Shown here: positions 29,013-38,971 of the stretch, piece by piece
Position numbering within the stretch: position 1 is the first letter of the stretch
How the letters are laid out: every line of letters begins with the position of its first letter
DNA from: an uncultured Bacteroides sp.
GTDB lineage: Bacteria; Bacteroidota; Bacteroidia; Bacteroidales; Bacteroidaceae
Direction of reading: 5' to 3'
Length of the DNA stretch: 64,000 nt
NCBI GenBank assembly: GCA_949285025.1
Contig: CASDXG010000096.1
Span: 1-64,000 of the forward strand
Program-made: the position numbers and the translations under genes
Notes under the pieces: generated by a model
Database searches by the model: none
Told to the model about the DNA's origin: nothing
Seen by the model: only the letters and a program-made list of their open reading frames with translations

Positions 29013-29020
29013 CAAATATA
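29013..29020 (-). promoter_or_regulatory. -7 element upstream of the XRE-cupin gene
   Basis: TATATTTG on the minus strand matches TAnnTTTG; no clear -33 element at standard spacing. Confidence 0.45.
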
Positions 29021-29118
29021 GAAAATTTTTATAAACAAACGGCATGCTTTTTCCGGATAACGGGATATTATATGAAAAATACGGGCATGTCTTTTCAAAA
29101 AGATTTCGGTAAAAGTGT

Positions 29119-29988
29119 TTAAAGGTGCTGTTCTTTTAAGAATGGCGATAAGATTTCTTTTGCGCAATGATAGCCTTCGTCATATAACAGGGTGAGTTTT
29201 TTTGTGTCTCTTTCGATGCGGTTTACCGTGACCGGTTGCATCGGCCGGATGGCAAGCACTTTTCCTTCTTCTTCCAATTGCTCTATCATTTGTAATTGTT
29301 CGTTATAGATTCGGCAACGATTGCTGAGAACCGCGCGTAAACGCGGATAATATTTATAGATAAAGCGAGGTACTTTGATGTCTTTTTCCGTTTTTCGATA
29401 GCCTTTATTGCGGGTAAGTATGACAATATTTTCGGCATAGCCCTGACTTATTGCGCGTTTGACCGGAATGGAATCGACAATTCCTCCATCCAGCATGGGA
29501 CGTCCGTCGATCTGGACAATCGGGCAAACGTACGGTAAACTGCTGGATGCTTTGGCTATATCTGTGAGTCGTTTGGGGTCTTTTTTCTCTTCCAGGTAGC
29601 AGGCTTGTCCCGTTATGCAGTCGGTTGTAACCATTTCAAAGCGGTCGGGGTTGCGGAAATAGGCATTGTAGTCATAAGGAAGAATTTCTTTGGGGAACAG
29701 CTCGTATAATAGCTTTTGATCTAATATGCTGTGTTGGTACCATAAATGTTTCAGTCCGATGTAATGGTATTTTTCAAGGAGATCTATATTGCTGTAACGT
29801 GCCCGGCCTCGTTGTCCTGACATGAACGACAGCCCGTTGCAGGCTCCGGCTGACACTCCGATTACGTAAGGAAAGGTTATTTTATTGTCCATCATGAAGT
29901 CAAGTACTCCACAAGTAAATACTCCTCGCATTCCTCCGCCTTCAAGAACCAGCCCCATTTTGCGGAAATTTAAGTTTGTGACATGCAT
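29119..29988 (-). CDS. Patatin-like phospholipase family protein
   Basis: 289 residues with the patatin hallmarks: the oxyanion stretch LVLEGGGMRGVF, the nucleophile elbow GVSAG with Ser near residue 46, and the Asp of the dyad in MLDGGIVDSIPV near residue 163. No signal peptide, so it is a cytoplasmic lipid acyl hydrolase of the RssA/YjjU type. A second in-frame Met (MGLVLEGG) lies 10 codons inside and could be the start. Its gene is divergent from the aminopeptidase P gene. TATTTTTG at 30027-30020 is a candidate -7 element. Confidence 0.9.
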   Translation of the reverse strand: MHVTNLNFRKMGLVLEGGGMRGVFTCGVLDFMMDNKITFPYVIGVSAGACNGLSFMSGQRGRARYSNIDLLEKYHYIGLKHLWYQHSILDQKLLYELFPKEILPYDYNAYFRNPDRFEMVTTDCITGQACYLEEKKDPKRLTDIAKASSSLPYVCPIVQIDGRPMLDGGIVDSIPVKRAISQGYAENIVILTRNKGYRKTEKDIKVPRFIYKYYPRLRAVLSNRCRIYNEQLQMIEQLEEEGKVLAIRPMQPVTVNRIERDTKKLTLLYDEGYHCAKEILSPFLKEQHL

Positions 29989-30069
29989 GCTTCTTTTGTC
30001 TTTTTTGCGTCGTTTCCTACAAAAATAATGATTTTCAGTAGAAGAATCGTGCTTTTCTGATTTATTTGC

Positions 30070-30077
30070 TACTTTTG
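30070..30077 (+). promoter_or_regulatory. -7 element of the aminopeptidase P gene
   Basis: TACTTTTG places the transcription start near 30084. An ATG at 30085 would then sit on the start site, so translation more likely begins at 30109 or 30121. Confidence 0.5.
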
Positions 30078-30108
30078 CATTTGCATGATAAAGGTATTAG
30101 AATATAAA

Positions 30109-31512
30109 ATGAAAGACAATATGTTTGAATCTTCCATCTATCGTAACCGCCGTATGGCCTTGAAAGAAAAGGTCGGTAATGGAATAATTCTGATTTTAGG
30201 AAACAATGAATCTCCTGCAAATTATCCGGATAATACGTATAAGTTCCGTCAGGATAGTTCATTTCTTTATTTCTTTGGATTGTCTCATCCGGGTTTTGCC
30301 GGTGTGATGGACGTGGATTCCGGAGAAGATATTCTGTTCGGTGATGACGTGACAATGGATGATATTATCTGGATGGGGACGCAGCCAAGTGTAAAGGAAC
30401 TGGCTCTTCGTGTAGGAGTTGAGAATAGTCTCCCTTTTTCGCGGCTGAAAGATGTGGTGGGTAAGGCGATGTCTCAGCGGAGGAAAATACATTTTCTTCC
30501 ACCATACCGTTATGATAATCTTCTGTTGTTGGAAGAATTGACAGGTATCCGTACATCAATGGTGAGACAGCACGCATCGCTTGATCTGATAAAAGCGGTA
30601 GTTTCTTTGCGTTCCATTAAGGAACCTTGCGAGATAGAAGAAATAGATAAAGCATGTAATATAGGATATGAGATGCATGTGGCGGCGATGCGTTTGTGCA
30701 AACCGGGCGTTTCGGAACAATATATTGCCGGAGTGTTGGATGGTATTGCTGCGTCGTATGGAAGCATGACTTCATTTGCTACGATTCTTACGCAGAACGG
30801 ACAGACTCTTCATAACCATGATCATAGTCATTTGTTGGAGGCCGGGCGTCTGATGTTGACCGATGCCGGAGCGGAAGGCCTAAGCAATTATTGCTCCGAT
30901 CACACGCGGACAATACCGGTCGGCGGCCGGTTTACGGAGAGACAGCGCGATGTATATGGAATTGTGTTGGCTTGTCATGATAAGGCATTGGAATTGGCTC
31001 GTCCGGGAGTTACATATAAATCAGTGCATTTAGAGGTTTGTAAAACGCTTGTTTCGGGACTGAAGGATCTTGGCCTCATGAAGGGAGATGTGGAAGATGC
31101 CGTTTCTTCAGGTGCGCATGCCTTATTTATGCCACATGGACTGGGGCACATGATGGGGCTTGATGTGCATGATATGGAGGATTTAGGGCAATGTTATGTA
31201 GGATACGATGAGGAAACACGGCCATCCGAACAGTTTGGTCTGGCTTCTTTGCGTATGGGACGTCGGCTGCAAGAGGGGTTCGTTGTAACAGATGAGCCCG
31301 GATGTTATTTCATTCCGGCGTTGATAGATAAGTGGAAAGCGGAGAAACTGCATACGGATTTCTTGAATTTCAGTGTAATAGAAACTTATAAAGATTTCGG
31401 AGGAATCCGTTTGGAAGATGATATCCTGATAACGAAAGACGGTTCTCGCTTCACCGGAGAGAAGCGGATTCCGATAACTGTTGAGAGCGTTGAGGAAACG
31501 ATGAACAGATGA
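30109..31512 (+). CDS. Xaa-Pro aminopeptidase (M24B family)
   Basis: About 467 residues. The N-terminal aminopeptidase P domain (YRNRRMALKEKVGNGIILILGNNESP) precedes a creatinase/pita-bread catalytic domain with the metal ligands spread over LTDAGAE, CSDHTRTIPVGG, MPHGLGHMMGLDVHD, VTDEPGCYFI and GIRLEDDILIT. It removes N-terminal residues preceding proline from peptides, in the cytoplasm. The start at 30109 is preferred over 30085 because of the promoter position. It is followed 48 bp later by another peptidase gene. Confidence 0.92.
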   Translation: MKDNMFESSIYRNRRMALKEKVGNGIILILGNNESPANYPDNTYKFRQDSSFLYFFGLSHPGFAGVMDVDSGEDILFGDDVTMDDIIWMGTQPSVKELALRVGVENSLPFSRLKDVVGKAMSQRRKIHFLPPYRYDNLLLLEELTGIRTSMVRQHASLDLIKAVVSLRSIKEPCEIEEIDKACNIGYEMHVAAMRLCKPGVSEQYIAGVLDGIAASYGSMTSFATILTQNGQTLHNHDHSHLLEAGRLMLTDAGAEGLSNYCSDHTRTIPVGGRFTERQRDVYGIVLACHDKALELARPGVTYKSVHLEVCKTLVSGLKDLGLMKGDVEDAVSSGAHALFMPHGLGHMMGLDVHDMEDLGQCYVGYDEETRPSEQFGLASLRMGRRLQEGFVVTDEPGCYFIPALIDKWKAEKLHTDFLNFSVIETYKDFGGIRLEDDILITKDGSRFTGEKRIPITVESVEETMNR

Positions 31513-31560
31513 TTGTACAAAGTTTGAATATATAAATCATTAAATCAATTAGAATAACAG

Positions 31561-32754
31561 ATGAATAAATTAATCACATTATTGGCATTAAGTGTTTGTT
31601 TGGGCTCAGCCTATGCAAAAGGTCCGAAGAAGGATAAGGCGGAAGAAGGTTTTGTGTTTACTACGGTAAAAGAAAATCCGATTACATCAGTGAAGAATCA
31701 GAACAGATCAGGTACGTGTTGGGCTTTCTCTTCAATGGGTTTCTTTGAATCAGAGTTGCTTCGTTTGGGAAAAGGAGAATTCGATCTTGCAGAGATGTTC
31801 TTGGTTCATAAAACAATGGAAGAGCGTGCAGCGAATTATGTGCGTTATCATGGAGACGCATCTTTCTCTCCGGGCGGTAGCTTTGAAGATATCGTGTCTT
31901 GTTACAGAACGTACGGTCTGGTGCCTCAAAGCGCGATGCCGGGTATTATGTATGGCGATTCGCTTCCTGTTCATACCGAGTTGGATGCAGTAGCCGGTGC
32001 TTATGTTGAGGCTATAGGAAAAGGACGATTCAGCAAACTTACTCCGGTCTGGAAGAAAGGATTATGTGCTATTTATGATACATATCTGGGGGAATGTCCG
32101 GAGAACTTCACCTATGAAGGAAAGACTTATACGCCGAGAACTTTTGCAGACGAAGTTTTAGGTTTGAACATGGATGATTATGTTTCATTGACTTCTTATA
32201 CGCATCATCCGTTTTATACCAAGTTTTTTGTAGAGGTGCAAGATAACTGGCGTAATGCATTGTCGTACAATCTTCCGATAGAAGAGCTGATGGAGGTTAT
32301 GGAAAATGCCGTGATGAACGGATATACATTTGCATGGGGAGCTGACGTCAGCGAAAGCGGATTTACACGCGACGGTATTGCTGTTTGTCCAGACGCCGAG
32401 AAAGCTGCTGATTTGACAGGCTCTGATATGGCCCGTTGGTTGGGATTAAGTGCAAGTGACAAGCAAAAAGAACTGACAACCAAGCCTGCGCCGGAAATAA
32501 CCGTTACGCAAGAAATGCGTCAGGAGGCGTTCGATAATTGGGAAACAACGGATGACCACGGCATGTTAATTTATGGAATTGCGAAAGACCAGACGGGGAA
32601 AGAATATTTCATGGTAAAAAACTCATGGGGAAAAAGCGGGAAATATAAAGGTATATGGTATGCATCAAAAGCATTCGTCGCTTATAAGACGATGAATATT
32701 TTGGTCCATAAAGATGCAATTCCTGCAGCTATCGCAAAAAAAATGGGATTGTAA
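31561..32754 (+). CDS. Secreted C1 papain-like (bleomycin hydrolase/PepC type) cysteine peptidase
   Basis: 397 residues with a signal peptide (MNKLITLLALSVCLGSAYA). The catalytic Cys is in NQNRSGTCWAFSS (near residue 53), the His in TTDDHGMLIYG, and the Asn in VKNSWGKSGKYKG. A large insertion between Cys and His and the overall length fit the bleomycin-hydrolase (PepC) branch, although export is unusual compared with cytoplasmic PepC. It is probably a periplasmic or secreted aminopeptidase for peptide use, together with the preceding Xaa-Pro aminopeptidase. A strong terminator follows. Confidence 0.9.
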   Translation: MNKLITLLALSVCLGSAYAKGPKKDKAEEGFVFTTVKENPITSVKNQNRSGTCWAFSSMGFFESELLRLGKGEFDLAEMFLVHKTMEERAANYVRYHGDASFSPGGSFEDIVSCYRTYGLVPQSAMPGIMYGDSLPVHTELDAVAGAYVEAIGKGRFSKLTPVWKKGLCAIYDTYLGECPENFTYEGKTYTPRTFADEVLGLNMDDYVSLTSYTHHPFYTKFFVEVQDNWRNALSYNLPIEELMEVMENAVMNGYTFAWGADVSESGFTRDGIAVCPDAEKAADLTGSDMARWLGLSASDKQKELTTKPAPEITVTQEMRQEAFDNWETTDDHGMLIYGIAKDQTGKEYFMVKNSWGKSGKYKGIWYASKAFVAYKTMNILVHKDAIPAAIAKKMGL

Positions 32755-32788
32755 TCCGTTATAAAATAGAACGATTATAAATAATACG

Positions 32789-32830
32789 CGGCCGTTCCCG
32801 AAAAATAAATCGGGAATCGGCCGTTTTTTT
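32789..32830 (+). terminator. Terminator after the C1 peptidase gene
   Basis: CGGCCGTTCCCGA (32789-32801) pairs with TCGGGAA-T-CGGCCG (32810-32823) with one bulged T; seven T follow. Confidence 0.9.
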
Positions 32831-32959
32831 CTGCCTTTTTTCTTAACTTTACGAATTGAATCAGGAAACATTACGCCTTCTTTGGGAAAAAAGAACGAGG
32901 GCTTTGGGATAAAACATCCTGTTAAGTGAAGCAAGAAAAGAAAGAAAAAAATATATATA

Positions 32960-34684
32960 ATGAATTACAAATGGAACTATCAGCCTCCAACTCAAGAACA
33001 ACGCGATGCAGCCAGAGCATTGGCAAAGGATGTCGGCATCAGTCCGATATTATGTCATTTGTTGTATAAGCGGGGAATTACGTCGGCGAAAGCGGTGAAA
33101 CAATTCTTTCGTCCGCAACTGAGTGATCTGTATGACCCGTTTTTGATGAACGATATGGATGTTGCTGTGGAGCGTCTGAACCGGGCTATGGGTCGGAAAG
33201 AGCGTATTTTAATTTATGGAGATTATGATGTAGATGGAACTACTGCCGTAGCTTTGGTGTATAAATTTCTTCAACAATTCTATTCAAACATCGATTATTA
33301 TATCCCGGACCGGTATAATGAAGGGTATGGCGTCTCGAAGAAGGGAGTCGATTATGCCGATGAAACGGGAGTAAAACTGATAATTGTTTTAGACTGCGGT
33401 ATTAAGGCTGTTGAGGAAATTGCTTATGCAAAAGAGAAAGGAATTGATTTTATTATTTGTGATCACCATGTCCCCGGTGACGTATTACCTCCTGCCGTTG
33501 CTATTTTAAACCCGAAAAGAGCGGATTCATCCTACCCGTATGAGCATCTTTCCGGTTGTGGAGTAGGCTTTAAGTTTATGCAAGCTTTTGCAAAGAACAA
33601 TGGAATCGGGTTTAATCAACTGATTCCTTTGCTTGATTTGGTGGTAGTAAGCATTGCCTCCGATATCGTGCCTGTCATGGGAGAAAACCGTATTTTGGCA
33701 TATCACGGGCTGAAACAGCTGAATTCAAACCCAAGTCTGGGGTTGAAAGCGATAATAGATGTGTGCGGACTGTCAGAAAAAGAAATTACGATGAGTGATA
33801 TCGTTTTTAAAATCGGTCCGCGTATTAATGCCTCCGGGCGTATTCAGAACGGAAAAGAAGCGGTCGATTTGTTGATAGAAAAAGATTACCATCAGGCTTT
33901 TGCAAAAGGGAACCGGATAAACAGCTACAACGAGACCCGTAAAGACCTTGATAAAAATATGACGGAAGAAGCAAACCGGATTGTTGATGGGCTGGAAAAT
34001 CTGTCACAACGTCGGAGTATTGTTATTTATAATGAGGATTGGCACAAAGGGGTAATAGGAATCGTTGCTTCAAGGCTGACGGAAATTTATTATCGTCCCA
34101 CTGTTGTTCTGACCAGAACGAATGAATTGGCGACAGGCTCGGCGCGCTCGGTTTCCGGTTTCGATGTGTACAAGGCTATCGAACATTGCAAAGATCTGTT
34201 GGAAAATTTCGGGGGACATACTTATGCAGCCGGGCTCTCTATGAAGGTAGAAAACGTACCGGAATTTACACGACGCTTTGAAAATTATGTTGTAGACCAT
34301 ATTCTTCCTGAGCAGACAAATGCGACAATCAATATCGATGCCCAGTTGGATTTCAGGGATATTACTCCGAAGTTCTTTTTTGATTTGAAAAAAATCAGTC
34401 CCTTTGGCCCGGATAATCATAAACCTGTTTTTGCAACTTTAAATGTTTACGATTATGGAACAAGTAAAGTTGTAGGGCGTGATCAGGAGCACATCAAGTT
34501 GGAACTGGTGGATAATAAGTCGAATAATGTAATGAATGGTATTGCTTTCGGGCAGAGCTCTCAGGCTCGTTATATAAAGACGAAACAGTCGTTTAATATC
34601 TGTTATACGATAGAGGAAAATTCCCATAAGCGTGGAGAAATTCAATTGCAGATAGAAGATATAAAACCGAGTAGAAGTAAATGA
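32960..34684 (+). CDS. recJ: Single-stranded-DNA-specific 5'-3' exonuclease RecJ
   Basis: 574 residues of the DHH phosphoesterase family. Motif I is IYGDYDVDGTTAVAL near residue 80, motif III is ICDHHVPGD, the DHHA1 region contains GPRINASGRIQNG, and a C-terminal OB-like part follows. RecJ degrades single-stranded DNA from the 5' end during recombination and repair. Its last codon overlaps the recQ start (ATGA), so the two are translationally coupled, which fits their joint role in the RecFOR pathway. A near-consensus TAACTTTA lies about 110 bp upstream. Confidence 0.95.
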   Translation: MNYKWNYQPPTQEQRDAARALAKDVGISPILCHLLYKRGITSAKAVKQFFRPQLSDLYDPFLMNDMDVAVERLNRAMGRKERILIYGDYDVDGTTAVALVYKFLQQFYSNIDYYIPDRYNEGYGVSKKGVDYADETGVKLIIVLDCGIKAVEEIAYAKEKGIDFIICDHHVPGDVLPPAVAILNPKRADSSYPYEHLSGCGVGFKFMQAFAKNNGIGFNQLIPLLDLVVVSIASDIVPVMGENRILAYHGLKQLNSNPSLGLKAIIDVCGLSEKEITMSDIVFKIGPRINASGRIQNGKEAVDLLIEKDYHQAFAKGNRINSYNETRKDLDKNMTEEANRIVDGLENLSQRRSIVIYNEDWHKGVIGIVASRLTEIYYRPTVVLTRTNELATGSARSVSGFDVYKAIEHCKDLLENFGGHTYAAGLSMKVENVPEFTRRFENYVVDHILPEQTNATINIDAQLDFRDITPKFFFDLKKISPFGPDNHKPVFATLNVYDYGTSKVVGRDQEHIKLELVDNKSNNVMNGIAFGQSSQARYIKTKQSFNICYTIEENSHKRGEIQLQIEDIKPSRSK

Positions 34685-36582
34685 ACGATTACCGGGATAT
34701 TCTGAAGCAATATTGGGGATATGATTCTTTTCGGGGCATACAGGAAGAAATAATCCATAGTATCGGTGCCGGTAACGATACATTAGGTCTGATGCCGACC
34801 GGAGGAGGGAAATCTATAACCTTTCAGGTTCCGGCTCTTGCGCTGGAAGGACTTTGTTTGGTTGTTACTCCTTTGATTGCTTTGATGAAGGATCAGGTCA
34901 GGGGGCTGCGAGAGCGTGGTATTAAAGCTGCGGCGGTATATTCGGGTATGTCGCGCGAAGAGATTTTTGTTGCTTTGGAGAATTGTATATTTGGCGATTA
35001 TAAATTCTTATACATTTCTCCGGAACGTCTGGCCTCAGAACTGTTTCGCCTTAAGTTGAAGCGGATGAAGGTTTCTATGATAACAGTTGATGAGGCGCAT
35101 TGTATCTCGCAGTGGGGCTATGATTTCCGTCCCTCTTATCTGAAAATTGTAGAGATTCGTGCACTTTTGCCGGGAGTTCCGGTATTGGCCCTTACGGCAA
35201 CTGCGACTCCGGAAGTGGTAAAAGATATTCAGATGCGTTTGTCTTTTTCCCGTGAAAATGTGTTTCGGATGAGTTTCGAACGCCGGAATCTTGCTTATGT
35301 CGTGCGCCGGACTGAGGATAAGAGGGGAGAGTTGTTGCATATATTAAGGCATATTGACGGTTCAGCAATTGTTTATACGCGTAACCGGAAGAAGACAAAG
35401 GAAGTGGCTTGTTTTCTTGAAGAACATGGAATTTCCGCCGGTTTTTATCATGCCGGTCTGAGCGATTCAGAGAAAGACAAGAAGCAGAAGGACTGGCTGA
35501 ACGGGCGTTTTCGTGTGATGACAGCGACAAATGCTTTTGGTATGGGGATTGATAAACCTGACGTCAGGCTTGTTCTGCATATTGATTTCCCCGATTCTCC
35601 GGAAGCATACTTTCAAGAGGCCGGCCGTGCCGGCCGTGACGGGAAAAAATCATATGCGGTTTTACTTTATGCAAAGAGTGATAAAGCGATATTGCGCAAA
35701 CGGATTTCCGATACTTTTCCTGATAAAGATTTTATACGAAAGGTTTATCAGGATATAAATTACTATTATCAGATGGCAATGGGTGACGGCTGTGGCTGTA
35801 TGTATCCGTTTAATATCGATGAATTCTGCCATAATTTTAAATATTTTCCTGTGCAGGTTGACAGTGCTTTGAAGATTCTTACGCGTGCAGGCTACTTGGA
35901 ATATACGGATGAACAGGATAATGCCTCCCGGTTGATCTTCACGCTTCAAAGGGAGGAATTATATCGTATCGCCGAAAATAGCGAGGATACCGAAAGGCTG
36001 TTGCGGGCAATTTTGCGTTCGTATACCGGTGTTTTCACAGATTATGTTTATATTAATGAAGACACGTTGGCCTTGCGTAGCGGATTGTCTCGTCAGCAGG
36101 TATATGAAACGTTGGTATATCTTACAAAACGTCGTATATTGCATTATATACCCGGACGCAAGACTCCTTATATAATATATGTGCGTGAAAGACAGGAAAC
36201 GGAACGCCTTGTCTTTACTTCTGAGGTTTATGAGGACAGAAAAGACAGTTATGTAAAGCGCATTTCTGCCTTGTTGGATTATGCAGACAGTAATGATAAG
36301 TGTAGAAGCCGTATGCTGTTGCATTATTTCGGAGAGAAAAATGAGCACGATTGTGGTATATGTGATGTTTGTCTTTCGGCACATCGTTCGGGATTACGGC
36401 AGAATGAATTTAATGTGCTGGCCGACAAGATTCAGAATCTGTTGCGGGAAAATCCGCTTTCTTCCCGTGATTTGTTGGATAGATTTTTTGATGACAGGGA
36501 AAGGGTTCTGAAAGTTTTGTCTTATTTATTGGCCGAAGAGAAAATTTTTCAGGAGAATGGCTTGTTATGTGTGTGTAAATAA
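34681..36582 (+). CDS. recQ: ATP-dependent DNA helicase RecQ
   Basis: 633 residues. The SF2 helicase core shows Walker A MPTGGGKSITFQ, motif II DEAHCISQWGYDFRPSY, motif III LTATATP and motif VI QEAGRAGRDGKKS. The RecQ-C-terminal zinc site follows with Cys residues in CRSRMLLHYFGE and CGICDVC, then a winged-helix region. HRDC is not obvious. It unwinds DNA for recombination and fork repair, in partnership with RecJ encoded just before it (4-bp overlap). Confidence 0.95.
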   Translation: MNDYRDILKQYWGYDSFRGIQEEIIHSIGAGNDTLGLMPTGGGKSITFQVPALALEGLCLVVTPLIALMKDQVRGLRERGIKAAAVYSGMSREEIFVALENCIFGDYKFLYISPERLASELFRLKLKRMKVSMITVDEAHCISQWGYDFRPSYLKIVEIRALLPGVPVLALTATATPEVVKDIQMRLSFSRENVFRMSFERRNLAYVVRRTEDKRGELLHILRHIDGSAIVYTRNRKKTKEVACFLEEHGISAGFYHAGLSDSEKDKKQKDWLNGRFRVMTATNAFGMGIDKPDVRLVLHIDFPDSPEAYFQEAGRAGRDGKKSYAVLLYAKSDKAILRKRISDTFPDKDFIRKVYQDINYYYQMAMGDGCGCMYPFNIDEFCHNFKYFPVQVDSALKILTRAGYLEYTDEQDNASRLIFTLQREELYRIAENSEDTERLLRAILRSYTGVFTDYVYINEDTLALRSGLSRQQVYETLVYLTKRRILHYIPGRKTPYIIYVRERQETERLVFTSEVYEDRKDSYVKRISALLDYADSNDKCRSRMLLHYFGEKNEHDCGICDVCLSAHRSGLRQNEFNVLADKIQNLLRENPLSSRDLLDRFFDDRERVLKVLSYLLAEEKIFQENGLLCVCK

Positions 36583-36605
36583 GAGTTATTTTAAGGCGTA
36601 TTTAT

Positions 36606-36653
36606 AAAAAAGTTCCGGGACATTTCAATTAAAATGTCCCGGAACTTTTTTAT
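36606..36653. terminator. Bidirectional terminator between recQ and rny
   Basis: A stem of about 19 bp, AAAAAGTTCCGGGACATTT (ending 36624) with its complement from 36632 to 36651, A-run on the left and T-run on the right. It serves both convergent genes. Confidence 0.9.
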
Positions 36654-36672
36654 ACAAGGGAAGATATTGCTG

Positions 36673-38205
36673 TCATTTTGCGAAACTTACGGCGCGGGTT
36701 TCACGGATGACGGTAATTTTTACCTGTCCCGGATAAGTCATTTCATCCTGTATTTTTTTTGCAATCTCGGTAGAAAGACTTTCTGTTTGCTTGTCGTCTA
36801 TCTTGTCGGCTCCTACGATAACACGCAATTCACGCCCGGCTTGTATTGCATATGTCTTGGTTACTCCCGGATATGACATGGCCAATTCTTCCAGGTCGTT
36901 TAGTCGTTTGATGTATGCTTCTACTATTTCTCGTCTTGCACCCGGTCTTGCTCCTGAAATGGCATCGCATACTTGTACGATGGGGGCTAACAGGCTTGTC
37001 ATTTCTATTTCGTCATGATGAGCTCCGATTGCGTTACAGATATCGGCTTTTTCCTTATATTTTTCTGCAAGTTTCATGCCGAGTAGTGCATGAGGAAGTT
37101 CCGGTTCCTCATCAGGAACCTTTCCTATGTCGTGTAATAACCCGGCGCGTTTGGCCTTTTTCGGGTTCAGACCAAGTTCAGAAGCCATAACTGCGCACAG
37201 ATTTGCCGTCTCGCGTGCATGTTGCAAAAGGTTTTGTCCGTAGGAAGAACGGTATTTCATTTTTCCGATGATGCGGATTAGTTCCGGATGGAGTCCGTGA
37301 ATACCTAAGTCGATAGTGGTACGTTTTCCGGTTTCTATGATTTCATCTTCTACTTGTTTACGAACTTTTGCTACGACTTCTTCGATGCGTGCCGGATGAA
37401 TGCGCCCGTCAGTTACCAGTTGATGTAATGCCAATCGGGCAATTTCGCGGCGAACCGGGTCGAAAGCCGACAGCACGATTGCTTCGGGGGTATCGTCAAC
37501 TACGATTTCTACTCCCGTTGCAGCTTCTAAAGCACGGATATTTCTTCCTTCCCGGCCGATGATTCTTCCCTTGATTTCATCCGATTCTATGTGGAATACG
37601 GTTACAGAGTTTTCTATGGCTGTTTCGGTAGCCACGCGTTGGATTGACTGGATAACGATGCGTTTGGCTTCGCGGTTTGCCGTTAACTTGGCGTCATCCA
37701 TAATATCATTTATGTATGATTGTGCTTGGGTCTTGGCTTCTTCTTTCAACGATTCGACTAGTCTTTCTTTCGCTTCTTCAGCAGAGAGGCCTGATATCGT
37801 TTCCAGTTTTTCGCGTTCTTGTGACTGTAAGAGATTCAGTTCTTCTTTTTTCTTTTCAATGATAGCGAGTTGTGCCTCCAGATTTTCCTTGACTGCTTCG
37901 TTTTCGCTTCTTTTTCTTTGGAGTTCCTCATTCTTTTGGTTTAATACCATTTCACGTTGTTTCAAACGATTCTCTGCTTGCTGTATTTTTTGGTTCCGTA
38001 TTGCAACTTCCTTTTCCAAATCAGCTTTTTTATTGAGGAACTTTTCTTTTACTTCCAGAAGTTTGTTCTTTTTGATAACTTCTGCCTCGTTTTCAGCTTC
38101 TTTTATGATTTTATTATATCTCGACTTCAGGCCGTACTTAAAGAAGCAGTAGGCCAATATTGCTCCGATGAGGAGCCCTGCTAATACTGATATTGCTGTT
38201 GTCAT
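36673..38205 (-). CDS. rny: Ribonuclease Y
   Basis: 510 residues. One N-terminal membrane segment (residues about 3-22) is followed by a long, Lys/Glu-rich coiled coil to about 190, then a KH RNA-binding domain ([21 protein letters not shown]) and an HD metal-dependent nuclease domain ([19 protein letters not shown]). RNase Y starts mRNA decay by endonucleolytic cleavage at the membrane. It follows the zapA pair on the same strand, but a strong terminator lies in the 111-bp gap and I see no promoter between terminator and start. Expression may depend on readthrough. Confidence 0.96.
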   Translation of the reverse strand: MTTAISVLAGLLIGAILAYCFFKYGLKSRYNKIIKEAENEAEVIKKNKLLEVKEKFLNKKADLEKEVAIRNQKIQQAENRLKQREMVLNQKNEELQRKRSENEAVKENLEAQLAIIEKKKEELNLLQSQEREKLETISGLSAEEAKERLVESLKEEAKTQAQSYINDIMDDAKLTANREAKRIVIQSIQRVATETAIENSVTVFHIESDEIKGRIIGREGRNIRALEAATGVEIVVDDTPEAIVLSAFDPVRREIARLALHQLVTDGRIHPARIEEVVAKVRKQVEDEIIETGKRTTIDLGIHGLHPELIRIIGKMKYRSSYGQNLLQHARETANLCAVMASELGLNPKKAKRAGLLHDIGKVPDEEPELPHALLGMKLAEKYKEKADICNAIGAHHDEIEMTSLLAPIVQVCDAISGARPGARREIVEAYIKRLNDLEELAMSYPGVTKTYAIQAGRELRVIVGADKIDDKQTESLSTEIAKKIQDEMTYPGQVKITVIRETRAVSFAK

Positions 38206-38231
38206 TCTTGTAAATTTAATTTAGTTATATA

Positions 38232-38284
38232 ATAAAAAAGCGCAAGCCTCCCATAAAGTACTTTACTTTATGTCAGGCTTGCGC
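38232..38284 (-). terminator. Strong two-part hairpin terminator between zapA and rny
   Basis: On the minus strand GCGCAAGCCT (38284-38275) pairs with AGGCTTGCGC (38249-38240). Inside, CATAAAGTA pairs with TACTTTATG. TTTTTTATT follows. It closes the coiled-coil/zapA operon just ahead of rny. Confidence 0.85.
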
Positions 38285-38316
38285 GTATTGTTTCAGTTTT
38301 TACCTTTTAAAGTACA

Positions 38317-38619
38317 TTATTTTTCCGTTACTTTTCCTTCTAAGCATTCATCTAAATCCTTCGACCATTGCTTTAGGATTCTGATAAACGGCCCGGTGTC
38401 GTTACGGTTTATCAAGGAAGCATTCTCGCATGCTAATTCTGTGGAACTGACAGCCCATAGAGCTTCACGGTCAATGTCCGGGAATGCTTTCCGGTTTTTT
38501 AATAATGTATCATTTACCCGCACTGCTGCTTTACGATATATTTCCTCGTTTCCTTTCGGGATGTACAAGGTATATTCTACGTTGTTTATACGCAGGTGAA
38601 TTCTCAATTTATCGTCCAT
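38317..38619 (-). CDS. zapA: Cell division protein ZapA
   Basis: 100 residues when started at MDDKLRIHLRINNVEYTL; an ATG 13 codons further upstream lies inside the preceding gene and is less likely. The N-terminal part is the small ZapA beta-sheet domain (VEYTLYIPKGNEEIYRKAAVRVND). The C-terminal part is a helix for tetramer formation. ZapA bundles FtsZ filaments at the division ring. It is cotranscribed with the coiled-coil gene just upstream. Confidence 0.88.
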   Translation of the reverse strand: MDDKLRIHLRINNVEYTLYIPKGNEEIYRKAAVRVNDTLLKNRKAFPDIDREALWAVSSTELACENASLINRNDTGPFIRILKQWSKDLDECLEGKVTEK

Positions 38620-38650
38620 AATCGTATCCTTTACCGTCTTTTTTTTAAAT

Positions 38651-38944
38651 TTATTCATTCAGTAAAGCGATGCATTTATCGACTTCACGCACAAGCCTCG
38701 CCAATCGTTGTTTTGTATCGGCGATATCTCTATCGTTGATACTGATTATGCGGGCGCTTTTCAGGTCGTTATACATGGCTTCCAAAGTTTTTTTGCTTTT
38801 TTCTATGCGTAAAAGTTCTGCTTCTTTCTCTTTTAATTCTTCACGGAGTTCTGCATTTTCTTTTTCTAGATTTCGATAGAGTGTAATGAAATGTTTCAGT
38901 TTCTCATCGAATGCATATAATAGCCTGTTTTCTTCTTCCGTCAT
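38651..38944 (-). CDS. Coiled-coil protein paired with ZapA (ZapB-like by position)
   Basis: 97 residues, almost entirely a coiled coil (residues about 15-60, YRNLEKENAELREELKEKEA) followed by a short conserved helix (DTKQRLARLVREVDKCIALL). No membrane segment. Its constant position before zapA in Bacteroidetes suggests a division-ring partner comparable with ZapB, but sequence similarity to ZapB is not evident; that is inference. A TATATTTG element at 38971-38964 is its likely promoter. Confidence 0.75.
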   Translation of the reverse strand: MTEEENRLLYAFDEKLKHFITLYRNLEKENAELREELKEKEAELLRIEKSKKTLEAMYNDLKSARIISINDRDIADTKQRLARLVREVDKCIALLNE

Positions 38945-38963
38945 TTCTCACCTAAAATCTACA

Positions 38964-38971
38964 CAAATATA
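38964..38971 (-). promoter_or_regulatory. -7 element of the coiled-coil/zapA operon
   Basis: TATATTTG on the minus strand, 20 bases before the ATG at 38944. Confidence 0.5.

Noticed and set aside
37559..38152. 197-codon plus-strand frame opposite rny
   Set aside because: It is Ser/Phe-rich, the mirror image of the Lys/Glu-rich coiled coil of RNase Y.
38240..38284. 6S RNA next to zapA
   Set aside because: 6S RNA genes are near zapA in other bacteria, but only 111 bp separate zapA and rny here, less than a 6S RNA needs, and the hairpin plus T-run is an ordinary terminator.
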